Assembly: GCA_029204225.1 (NCBI GenBank)
Contig: CM055108.1
Location: 20,591,644-20,655,643, forward strand
Direction of reading: 5' to 3'
Source of the DNA: Diphasiastrum complanatum
Lineage: Eukaryota; Streptophyta; Lycopodiopsida; Lycopodiales; Lycopodiaceae
Length of the DNA stretch: 64,000 nucleotides
Part shown: piece by piece, positions 38,901-50,900 of the stretch
Layout of the letters: each line of letters opens with the position of its first letter
Numbering within the stretch: the stretch's first letter is position 1
Notes under the pieces: model-generated
The model's input: only the letters and a program-made list of their open reading frames with translations
Databases searched by the model: none
What the model was told of the DNA's origin: nothing
Position numbers and translations under genes: made by a program

Positions 38901-41900
38901 CTTTTTACTTTTTTTTGTCCTTTTTTGGTAGTTAATATGCAAAAAAAAATTACTAAAAATATATTAAAAAATAAAAAAAAAATATTAAAAATGGTACCGC
39001 CCTGGTACCGCGGATCCCAGGGCGGTACCGTACCGGCGGTACCACTGATATGATCCCAGGGCGGTACCATACCAGCGGTACCAGAGGGTACTATGATATG
39101 TATACATATCATAGTACCCTCTGGTACCGCTGGTATGGTACCGCCCTGGGATCATATCAGTGGTACCGCCGGTACGGTACCGCCCTGGGATCCGCGGTAC
39201 CAGGGCGGTACCATTTTTAATATTTTTTTTTTATTTTTTAATATATTTTTAGTAATTTTTTTTTGCATATTAACTACCAAAAAAGGACAAAAAAAAGTAA
39301 AAAGAGGGGGTTCTGGGTGTAAAAAAAGAGGGTACAGTACATGATGCAGGGGACTGTTGCAATGGCACATGGGCACTGCGAGTGAGCAGACCGAGGGGCC
39401 AATGGGAGACCAACACAGGGGGGTAGCATCACATGGGGGCAAGTACAGAGGCACATGGGCATTGTGGGTGAGCAGACCATGGGCCCAATGGGAGACCAAC
39501 ACAGGGGGGAGCATCACATGGGGGCAGGTACGGAGGCACATGGAGGGATGATGGGGATCCACATGGCCGATCAGGCTGTGGGGATAAATAGGCACTCACA
39601 ATGCCATTGTGGTCGGCATTTTCAGAGGCTGTGAGAGGGCTAGTGATAGACAGTGAGAGAGCAAGCGAGAGCCGGTGACAGGCTGTGAGAGGCTGTTTGA
39701 GAGCCAGGGTGCTGTGAGAGGGTGTTCAAGGATCAGGGTGCTGTGAGGAGAAGGTCGATCGAGATGGCTGAGCGAATACCACCGAAGCCCGAGGGCGAAG
39801 CCAGGAGAAAGCTTGAGGAAGATATCCGAAGGCACAACGAGAGGCATCGGAAGCAAGAGGCAGATATCCGAGAGATGCTGCGACAGACTCGACAGAGAAA
39901 TCCGGAACCGGAGCCACCCGCCCCCGCTGTGGATCCTGTCCCCGCTGTCGAGCTGGATCTGGATGAGCAGATCGGAATGAATTTCACACGACGGCAGCTC
40001 ATCATGGTCAGGGAAAGGGCGGCCAGACGTCGGGCTAACCAGGAGGCAGCTCGGGCTAACCGGGAGGCAGAGCAAGAGCGACAAAACAATGCACCAGACG
40101 AGGGCGAGGAGTCGGTGGAGGATCAGTGAGGGATGTTTAGAATAGATGAGGTCCACCCGTATGTGGCGGACTGTTGCTATGTAGTTTTCGGCAGTTTATG
40201 GTGCAGCAAATAACTAGATGGCTGCTTAAAAAAATGACAGTATATGTGATGTTATCCTGATACAACGGTTGAATATATACATAGTTGTTTTTTGTGCAAC
40301 GCGAGCCTGGTCATGTAAGATGCAATGTTTGTAATTTTTTTAAATGCAGATGTATTACATGTGTTTATTCAATGTCGTTTGGGGTGTAGGGGTGATTGCT
40401 GTGCTCATGATGTAGGTGCATATATGTGAAGCTAGCATTCACTTCAAACGAAATTAAATGAAAATAGGATTCACACACGCACATAGAATTCTTCAACATA
40501 AAATAAAGCATCACATGTACAGAGCGACATACGCACAATGTGCAGCAAATAATGTAGGCCAAACACTGTATATAATGTGAAAAATCATCTGAGTACAATG
40601 GTAGACCGACTGCTAGAGACAAACTACTGAAACTAAAACAATAGAGCCACAATCAATGCTCTGGCTCTGACTCAGACGAATGCTCTGGAGACAACTCAGG
40701 GCCCCCAGCTGACTCTCGCAGCCGATATCTCTGCCTGTCTGGAACTGGCATGGGCTGTGTATCCGAGGGGGAAGACTCGCCATCCTCATCCTCCCAATCA
40801 GCCTCCGCATCAGCCCCCAAGCAGGCCAAACCAACAACACCTGCTCCAACTGGCTGTGATACTGCACCTCTACCTGTACCTGGAGCCCTGCGTGGTCGTC
40901 CTCTCCTCCCTGGCAGTTTCTGTGCCTTGCCTTTCTTGTTCGGTGCACCCTTGGGCCTGCCTGGTCTCTTGCGGACAAGAGGAGCTGTCAATGCCTCGTC
41001 ACCCCCATGCAAATCACCTGGCTGGCTAGGCTGGGCCCAAGCTGAGGCCGGCTGGGATAGGGAAGCAAAAGAGGGAACTCCCTGTGCAACTGAGCGAGGA
41101 GGATGAGCTCGTGGAGTGTGTGCCCGTGGGGCTGCTGCAGGTGGAGGAACTGGCTGTGCAGGAGGCGAGTACAGTGGCGATATGTACTGAAAGGGGCGCT
41201 GTGGTGGCCGGTACTGGTACATCCTGGGTGCTGCCAAAGGAGGAGGATGTGACGTGGGTGCTGCCACTGGAGGAGCCACTGTGGATGTGAAGATGGTGGC
41301 CTGCCATGGAGACCTGGTGCTGCAGAAGTGGACGGCGATGAAGGGGATGCAGGCCTAAATGGCATCGGTGGCACTGGAGGAGCTGTGCGACCCACATACA
41401 CCCTCTGAGGAGCTGGAGGAACTGTAGGCACCTCATGCGGCTGCTCTGGCTGGGACTCTGTGTGTGGCATGCTGGCAAGAGATGATGGGGGCGCCCTGAC
41501 ACTCGGCATCTGCTGGGCCTCTGAATCCAATGTGGCAACCAAGTCGGCCAGCTGGGCATCCGAATACAAATGCTCTGGGCTCTGGGACTCATCCTGTGCA
41601 CCAGCCTCTAAATCATCCTGTGCACCGACCTCTGAATCATCCTGTGCACCAACCCCTGAATCAACCCAAGCCTCATCCCGTGCCTCATCATGTGCACCCT
41701 GTAGACCCTGCATGGCCTCCCAATCTGTGCAATGAAAGTCATCAGGTGCCTCCTCTGGTGTGCTGTCGTAGTAACGGCCATGACTCTGTGCTGCACGCAT
41801 CCAAACATCTGCGGGACCAGCATCTAAACCACTCTGCCCTCTATCAAGAGCCTCCTCCATCATGTCGACATAGGTAGGTATGCCACTGCCCCCCCCTGTG

Positions 41901-44900
41901 TGCCCTGCCTGTCTGCCGGTATAACCTGTGCCATGTGTCCCACCTCTGCCACGTGATGCACCTGTGACCCCTGCCCGTGGCGTGTGCCCTGCACCTGTAT
42001 AATCTGCCTCATCCCTCTCTGGTCTGGCAAACACAACCCGAATGGGCTCATCCTCATCATGCTCATCCTCTGACACTGGCTCATCTGCCTCATACAATGG
42101 GGGCTCTCTGTGCTCAAGCCCAAGCTCTCTCTCTCTCATCTCGGCAAGCTCCCTCTCTCTCTCTGCCATCAACTGTGTGCCCAGGTCATCTGCAGGCATG
42201 GGATGGGTGCTGTCCGTAGGCAAGTCAACCTGGCGCTCCAAATCAGATATCTTCGTCTGCAAGGTTTAAAATTTGCATGTCAGAGAGACAACTTTTTCAA
42301 GAAATGAAACCAACATACCAGGAGTCAACCAACATGCTATGAAAGATTAGCTTATCACCTGCAATGCGCTCGTAATGGTCGGAAGCCTCCTGGCGAGACG
42401 TGCGTTGGTGCTACAGAACACCAACCGCTCCAACTGACTCACTGACAACCGGTTTCTTCTCCTCGTGTGAATCAGTGCCCATGTGCTCCAATTACGCTCA
42501 CACACAGAGGCAGCACAGTCCTGTGGTGCGTGCATTGAAATACTTCAGCACATTGTGGCAAAGGTGAAACTTCAACGAAACACAAAAAATGGAGGATAAA
42601 ATGAGATGCATACCTGAGAAAGGACACGCAGTGCAAGACGCTGTATAGATGGGTATGTGCTACCGAACATGGTCCACCAGGTAATGGGTAGCTGCCTCCT
42701 CTCTGGATCCTGGGCAGCCGGGTGGCCGAATGTGCCCATGCCGAAACGAAATGCAGCGAGCTCCTCCATGAGCCTGATAGGATCCAAACCTATGTGTGGA
42801 CCCACCCTGTGAATGTACTGAAGCCAATCGGCCTCGAGCTCCCTGTCTGCGATCTGTGTCGGAGAGAGGAAGAGGGGATGCAGCATGTGTGCAACGCTGT
42901 GGATACTCCTGTGGAAGTAGTTCCATCGCGTCTCCCATATGAACTTCAGCTCTGTCATCCTGCAGGTGAGGGGCATGTGGTTTAGGGCATTACGAAAAAG
43001 CTTAACATTGACAGAAAAACAAACTAGCAAGTACTGAAAAGATAAAGGTCAATTGCAACACTGTACCGCTTACCTCTCTGGCTGCAAGATGGGCAGCTGC
43101 AGGAACTGTCCAATCCGGTCCATGAGCTCATACACCAGTCCAAGTGTCGACCCCTCGCTGTCAGCCATGCGGAGCACAATGTAGAGTGGTCGAAGCAGTC
43201 CTGACAATGTCTGTGCATCCCTCCAGAACTGGTCTCCCCTCACCGTGGAAGAAAAGTGCTCCCCATCCTCAGTGTGCGGAAATGTACTGGCACCCCAAAG
43301 ATCACTGGCAACCATCTGTAGAAGCTGCACCTGATCAAACGGTCGATGACCACCAAGTCGAATGCAAAGCGCGTGGGGGCTGGCTTACGGAGGTCCAGAT
43401 GGCTAAACACCCGGAACATGGCAAGAACACGCCTCTTTCTGGTGACAAAAGTCACCAGGAAGAGGGCCTCCCGGACGATGGCTCTAACCCAGGGAAGTGC
43501 TCCAATGTCCCCCATCAAAAGGTCTATGCCGTGGGCTGCACAGGGGGTATGAACAATATGAGGGAACTCGGCCTCTAGCAGTACACCCATCTGAATGCAG
43601 TTCGTGGCATTGTCCGTCACCACCGTGACGACATGCTGTGGGCCTATGGCTAGGATGGAAGACCTGATGACATCAAACATGAACTCTGCAGATATGACTC
43701 TCCCCCCCCTGCTGCAATCCACTGCCCTCAAAAACTGTGTGCCCATGCAGCTGGAGACCAGTATGTTGAGGATCGGCCTCCTCCTGACATCAGTCCAGCC
43801 ATCGGACATGATGCTGCAACCGTAAGTGGCCCAGTGCCGACGCAGAGGCTCCATCTCTCTAGACAAGGACTCGACCCTATCCCTCAGCATGTGTGTGCGG
43901 ACAACCTCTGAACTAGGGACTCTCCAGCTAGGGCTGACAGACTGTGCAAGGCGGAAGGCCCTTCTGAAGGGCTCAGAGTCGGTGATGGCAAAGGGCAGGT
44001 TCAGCTCGTAAACCAGACTGGCCACGGCCTGTGTGGCCTCTCTGTCCATGTGCGGCTGATGCGCGCCGCGAATGGTCTGCTGCACGAGGGCTCTCCCTGG
44101 TGGACGACGGGTGGTGGACCTCCAGCACGGTGCACCAACCGTGACGGGAATGGACGATGACGCGACAGGCTGGGCGCTGGTGGATGCATCGGCTGTAGAC
44201 GTGGAATGGGGAGAGTGGGATGCACTGGCAGGGATGGGTGCAGCAGCATAGGTGGGGTGCACTGGTGGAGGGGCAACATCTGGCATGGGGTACGAAAACT
44301 GCTGGCTGAGGAGGTCATCCGGATGGGAAGGGAAGGAAGAAGGGATCTCTTCCACATCCTCCCAGTACCATCCTGGGCCTGCTCGGGTGGCGGAGAGTCC
44401 ATGAGAAAGTCGTAGACTGGTGGAGTGCGAGCAACAGTGGGTGGTGGTGGAACCGCAGTGGCAACTGTCGGACGCGATGGGACGGGATCCACCGGAATCT
44501 GAGCAGATGGGGGTGCATGAGGCAGAGCTGTCTGAGGGGCAAAGGGACCAGAGGAGGATGCACTCCCTCTCCTCGTGCGTGCCAGCCAAGCAGGCAGCAA
44601 CTCTGGGTTAGTCACATAAGGAGCGGTGCAAAATCGGAGAACGCCCTCCGAAATGGTGTTCTCCCCTGCCACGAGCCGCGGCCCGTAGGTGTCCAGTAGT
44701 CGCTGCCTGTCGGGGACGGTCATGCTGCCACAAGGGGCAGCATTCAAGGTGGCACCATTTTTGGCGCGTGCACCGAGCAGATGGCCTTTAAGGCGAGTGA
44801 GGGATGCAGCAAACTCGACGAGACAGTATCGGCAGCGCACGATCTTCTGACCGGTCTTGTTGGCCTTGTCGGCAACCCGCCTGACAATGTCTACCTCGTC

Positions 44901-47900
44901 CCACAGACCGGAAAGGTCGGATTGCACCATTGCAGATGAAATGAGGGATGGATTGCTGGAAAAAAAACAGCAGGGTTCACTGTTGGAGAGACGCTGAAAA
45001 TGGGCGAATGCAGGGCAAAGGAAATCAGATGCAAGGCAGGGCGTTGCGTGGGCGATGGGCGACGCAAGGAATCAAAGGCAGGCAAGAAAAACTAGCAGCG
45101 ATGGCAGGGCGGAGAGGGCTCAAAAAAATTTCAGAGGAAATGCGAGGGGGGCGGGTAGGTTTAGGTAAAAAAAAATTAAAAAAAATATTAAATAATAAAT
45201 ATATTATTATATTGTGGTACCGCGGTACCATCATGGTACCGCGGTACCAGTATGGTCCCGCGGTACCGGGATCCGCGGTACCCAGTACCGCGGGACCTAT
45301 GATATATGTATATACATATATATGTATATATATACATCACAGCTATTGTAATTCGCTGCAGCAAATCATCAAAATATATATTTTTTTACTTTTCGAAAAC
45401 GTTTTTGGATCTGAATTTTTTCTTATGACAGTCTGAGTTGAGAAACGTTTTGAGAATATGGAGCAAAACTTACAGTACTGATGAACACCTTAAAGGTAGC
45501 TGCTAAGATTCCTCATTTTGTGCGAATGGCATCTCACCTAACTTTTTGGAATTGGACCTGAAAATACTGGAATCGTTCGGCTAATTTTCTACTTTTTGTA
45601 GAGACATATGAGTCTTCCACACACCCACTTCCGCACATTTCTGGTTTTTAGTGGATTTCTACTCCACGACCTATGCTACAGGGCAGGATACTTCGGGCCT
45701 CTAGTGGAGTTGCATGTTTGTATAAGTCGGTGTATACTCCTATTCGGTTGACTTCTGAAAGCGAAGAAATATGGAGGTTTCCGGATGTGTGTGGATTACA
45801 AGGGCTTAAATAAGGTGATTGTCAAGAATAAACATCCGTTACCCAGGACGGACGACCTTGTAGATCGCTTGGGTGGAGCTCAGTATTTCACCAAGATAGA
45901 TCTCAGGACAGGGTACCATCAAATACAAATTCAATCGGAAGATGTCCAAAAGACATGATTTTGTTTTAGATTTGGTCATTATGGATTCTTAGTGTTGCCT
46001 TTTGGGTTAAAGAATGCTCTAGCAACATTCCTAGCAAATGATGAACGATTTATTTCATCCATATTTGGAGAAGTTTGTGGTAGTATTCCTAGATGATATC
46101 CTTGTCTACAGTAAAACCTTTAAGGAGCACATACAGCACCTGAGAATAAAGAGTCCAAGCATGAATTCTTGAAGCAAGAGATGCTTTATCTCGGTCATAA
46201 GATCACAATTAATGGGATCAAGATTGACAAGGATAAAATCAAGATTGTGATTGAGTGGCCAATTCCGGGAACTGTGAAGCAAGTTAAATCATTTTTAGGA
46301 TTTACCATTTTCTTCAGAAGATTTATTGAGGATAATGCTAAGCTAGTGTTGCACACAAGCTCACAAACCCTAAGTAAATACACAGATTTACCCAGCAAAT
46401 CCGTCACTTTATTAATCTCAAGCAAATGTACATAGATCAACAAGCAAACATGAGAGCTCTGTTGCAAGTCTCCTCCCAACATAGCTACATAGGAATACCA
46501 TAATCATAATCATAATGAGGAATGCCTGACAAGGCTCACCCTATATCCCCTCAAGCACCCCTTAACCCTGACACATCCTACGGTCGACACATGGCAAACT
46601 CCATGCACAGCCGACACTTGCCACTTGGCAGTACCCTGACAAATAGGCAAGCTAGTAGGTGGACAGTCTGAGACGTGTCACTCATGCATTATACCAAGTG
46701 TCCCAATGAGCATATGACACACGTCCTGTTGACCCATCCATTGACCGTCTGACAAGTGTCACTCATGCACTGGACCAAGTGTCCCAGTGAGCATTTGACA
46801 CGTGTCACGTTGACCAGTCAACCCTTCCTACATTTTAGGAGGTCAGTCCAGCAGACTCTTAGGAGACCCAGTACAGCCTTGGCCATCTCGGATTTAGTCA
46901 CTATAACAGATATTTACATTGCAATTTACAATTGTCTCCACAGGCTGGTGACTTAGCCATTTACAATTTAATAATTACAATTTACCATACATTGGGCAAG
47001 GGATTCTAAGTACATCTAACATCCCTTCCCTCCTCAGATGACATCGTCCTCGATGGCAAAGTTTGGATACTGTGTATGCAACCCATGCGCGGTCTCCCAG
47101 GTAGCATCACTGAGAGGTCGTTCATGCCATGCAACCAAGTACTCACGGAGCAAACAATTCCGCAACCGTCTATGCCTCCGGTCCAATACTCTCGCTGGTC
47201 CATGCATCACCTCTCCATGCTCCTGAAACAATACAAGACCATCAGCCAACAAGTTATCACCATCATGTGAAACCTTCTTTAGGCGTGAAACATGAAAAAT
47301 AGGATGAACCTTACAACCAACAGGCAAATCCAATTCATAAGCAACTCTATTAATCTTTTTAACAATTTTCCAAGGTCCATAGTATCTAGGTGACAACTTA
47401 TAACACTTCCCTGTCTTTAGGGTTTTCGAGTCCTTTTTCGATTCTCTGGTTTCTGTTGTTAAGGGTGTAGATTGGGCCTGGTAGGAGGGCGACCTACTGC
47501 CAGTTGACGGTTCGTGAAAAGCTTTTGCCGTTTGGAAGAAATTCGACGTCAAACAGCCGCTTTTTTCCTCTTTTTTTCGATTTTGAACCCGATTTGGTGC
47601 CCAAAAAAAGTTTTTTACCGACTTTTGTACTAGCATAGGACGCAAGGGAAGTACTACTTGTCCTTGGCTTTGTATTTTCCCCAGAGTTTTATTACTTTCC
47701 AGTTGCCTTTTTCTCTTTCAGTTCTAAATTGTGAATAAGCTGAAAATTTCCACATTTCCTTTTTCTGAGTGTGTTTCAATAAGTGCAATTTCTAGCTTGA
47801 TTTCATGCTGTGTCTGTTTTTGTTTCATAATGGAAGATGATAGCATTGATATTCCGCTCAGTCCACCCGTTGCTCTTCCATCACCACCACCCAGCCCTGT

Positions 47901-50900
47901 GCTTAGTCTTACCCATAATCTGCTTACAATGGCTGCTCGTTCGCCTGCTGGTACTTCCCCTTCTGTGCAAGCTTGCATGGATAGTGTGGAAAAGACTGCC
48001 GCAGGGATGCGAGCAATGATGGTAGCTGGTGGTTATGCGTCTTCTTCGCAGTATGTTCCGCCTTATCCGTCTTCTGCTGTTCGTCCTGTGTTACCTCTAC
48101 CCTATCCAGAAGACAAAGATATTAAACCTACCCGTTTCGCAAGAAACACTCCCCAATGCAATACTGATATCGTAAATCAGTGGTTGCATAAGTGGGAAGA
48201 GTATTTTGATTTGAAGCGGTCCCCAACTGATGAGGGTTGGCGGGTCCGCAAAGTTGCTTACCATTTCACTAATTTTGCTGACAGGTGGTGAAGCAAGTTG
48301 TTGAAGTCTAATCAGGCTCCGAGAAGGTGAGGGCTGTACACCAAGCCTTTGCTGAATAGAGTATTGTGGGAGTAACCATAGTATCAAAAAGTCGCATTTA
48401 CTATGAGCATCGTGAATGTACCTCCTAAAGCAAAATCTTTGCAACTGAACTAGGGAGGCCTCGAGCGGAAGTTGCATGTGCATACTGAAAATGGGGTCCC
48501 TGAAAAGCACTCCTAGATAACTATAGGATGAATCCACCTCCATAATTTGACCATGGATGTGCTGAAGACCATGATTTTGGTCTTCAGAATGTTCGCCTGC
48601 AATCCCCATCTAGTGCAAAAAGCATTTAGCCTATGAGGATGCCTCTAAAGCCCCTCTCTGGTCGGTGATATTAGAACTACATCATCGACATACAACAATA
48701 TGGCAACTACTATGTCTCTAAGGCTACAACCCAAACCACCATCACGACCAATAACTTCCTCAAGCTCATCAATATATAACCCAAATAAAGTAGGTGAAAG
48801 GGGTTCTCAACCCTGGTTTCGAAATGCTCAACTCACTCCCGGACAGAGTCAAAGGCTTTCCTGAACTACAAAACAACAGTAAACTCTCTCTCATCTGCAC
48901 TTGATTGGCTCGATAAGGAAACAAAGTCGATAATGTGATCAATAATGGAGTAATGAGCTTTGAAACCAGCTTGACCCATAGCATCCAACCCTCTTGGTCT
49001 CCGCCTTTGTACTTACTGCATCCACTTTAGAATGAAATTTATAAGCCTTCAAGAAATGAATCTTTCAAAAGAGCAAGGAACAATAAACCTCCGGCTCCAT
49101 CTTAGTATCTTGAGCCATTGTCACAACTAGCTCTGCAAAAAATATGACTAAGACCTTTTTTCAAAATGATGCATCTAGCGATTTTTCTAAGAATTCAGTT
49201 TCTCTATTCCATCTTGTTGAGGACTATAAAAGGAAGAAACCCCTTTTATAATGCTTAGCAAAACTTCCTGCCATAATTACTTGTAATTTTGAGAATTTGG
49301 CAAACCATCTCTTTGTCTACTATTGCTTTTTTAAAGCAAGCACGGTTTCCGTTTCATCTTTACTGAGAGAATCTGGTTCATTGCCATGTACCTCTACAAA
49401 AAAAATGTTTGAGCTTTTTAATAAGAATCTTGCACATGGGCTACAATGATGAACTTCCATGCAAAAAAGAGGGCCATCTTCTGACTATGTTGCACGTTTC
49501 TTTCATGTCGATCTCTTCAAAAGGGCCATAAGATATCATAAGTCCTTCAACATGCTACATAAACTTGCATGTTTCTACACTAAATTGCATTAGGTATTTT
49601 ATTTAAAGAAAACTCTAAGAATCATTTTCTCACACTTCAAGGCAATAAAGCTTCATTGGAATTGCAGGTTTTGGAAAAGTTCCCACAACTTAGTGGCTAT
49701 GAAGCATTTCGAATCCCTCAAAGTTTTGATCCTAAAGCACTTGTCACATATCAACTAGCTGTTTCAGCAACCGATGGTAAGCTACTTCTCACCAATTCAG
49801 TTTTATCAAGAATTTTTTCTTGAGCTATCTAAAGAATAGCTTGTAGAAAAAGAAGGTCATTCTTTGAGATACATGTATGTTTGTTTGGATGCTTATGTTG
49901 GGTTGTGGTTAACAACTCGTTGTTGGGATTTATCATTAACGGGCATATTTTGATGTATCATTACCCACTTAGGAAATCCATTCAAACATTTGGAATCTTT
50001 TTTCAGATGTTTGAAACGAATCCTTCACATTCATTTAGAATCTTGAAAACGTTCAATTGCTAACATGCATTTGCTTTCCTAGTAAGAAAAACATTGACCT
50101 CAATTTTTGAGAAAATAGAAGACAATGAATTTGTGAACCTGCTGAAAAAATGCATATGGCTATCCTTCAACAGAAGGCATACACCTCTTTTCCTCTCCTC
50201 GAGGTCCAGAGGTTGATTCCGCTCAACTGTACAATTGACTTTTTTTTTTTTCAGGTCAAATAAATGCATATGCTAAAGAAGATGAAGAAAATCATATATG
50301 CTTAATAATATGCTGCACAAGTGTCTAATTTGGAGAAGATACTAGGAAAATGTTTATTTCGAAGATGCCTCACGAAATTGGGGGGGGGGGCATGATAGCC
50401 CTGGCTATTTTGCTAGCCGCAACTCTACTTTAGGAACAATATTTCCTTTGCTAGTTTTTTGCCCTATGTTATTCATAGATGATCCATGCTTAGGAGTTTT
50501 GTAATGTTGTTGGGATTTATCATTAACGGGCATATTTTGATGTATCATTATGAATTATTTTGGAATTTGACCCACTTAGGAAATCCATTCAAATATTTGG
50601 AATCTTTTTGCAGATGTTTGAAACGAATCCCTCACATTCATTTAGAATCTTGAAAACGTTCAATTGCTAATATGCATTTGCTTTCCTAGTAAGAAAAACA
50701 TTGTCCTTAATTTTTGAGAAAATAGAAGACAATGAATATGAAGAACCTGCTGAAAAATTCATATGCCTATCCTTCAACAGAAGGCATACACCTCTTTTCC
50801 TCTCCTCGAGGTCCAGACGTTGATTCCGCTCAACTGTACAATTGTTTTTTTTTTCAGGTCAAATAAATGCATATGCTAAAGAAGATGAAGAAAATCATAT

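Larger units (their letters stand above)
32904..39095 (+). mobile_element. hAT-family DNA transposon, left copy (6192 bp)
   Basis: Termini are CATAGGTCCC at the left and, read inward from the right, CATAGTACCC, giving a short imperfect inverted repeat starting CA as in many hAT elements. Both ends carry six GGTACC motifs within 100 bp. The element is flanked by an 8-bp direct repeat. It encodes a transposase gene (+) and a second small gene (-) that converge. The family assignment rests on the transposase domains and the 8-bp duplication. Confidence 0.92.
39110..45301 (-). mobile_element. hAT-family DNA transposon, right copy, inverted
   Basis: Mirror image of 32904-39095. Its left flank is ATACATAT (39102-39109) and its right flank ATATATGT (45302-45309), so no exact 8-bp duplication of its own is present. 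Either the flank has slipped in the TA tract or the copy did not arise by simple insertion. Confidence 0.92.
32901..45304. repeat. 12.4-kb near-perfect palindrome
   Basis: Positions x and 78205-x are complementary from 32901/45304 to the centre between 39102 and 39103, with no spacer and no net indel at any point compared. Arms are 6202 bp each. I found three substitutions by reading: 33112 G (arm partner 45093 reads as A), 33197 C (partner as T) and 33769 C (partner 44436 as T). All are transitions. Homology ends abruptly at 32900/45305, three bases outside the transposon termini. The list of differences is by eye and may not be exhaustive. Confidence 0.95.
32439..49667 (+). other. PU1 intron 5 (about 17.2 kb, GC-AG type)
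   Basis: Bounded by the exon 5 GC donor and the exon 6 AG acceptor. From left to right it holds a CT/TA microsatellite, the 12.4-kb palindrome, a decayed gypsy RT, the 3' end of a second gypsy element in reverse, a gag ORF and a LINE RT remnant. It is about 60 times longer than the smallest introns of the same gene. Confidence 0.85.

Noticed and set aside
32901-45304. Palindrome as a simple assembly fold-back artefact
   Set aside because: Not excluded, but less likely: the arms differ by at least three bases, both ends coincide with transposon termini, and the two outer flanks differ and are both inside one PU1 intron.
32901-45304. Palindrome as a foldback transposon or LTR pair
   Set aside because: Each arm contains a whole hAT element with its own two ends and an 8-bp target duplication at the left copy, so the arms are elements and not long terminal repeats of one element.
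47421-47645. N-terminal extension of the integrase fragment
   Set aside because: The frame stays open by chance into sequence of another element; no conserved text.
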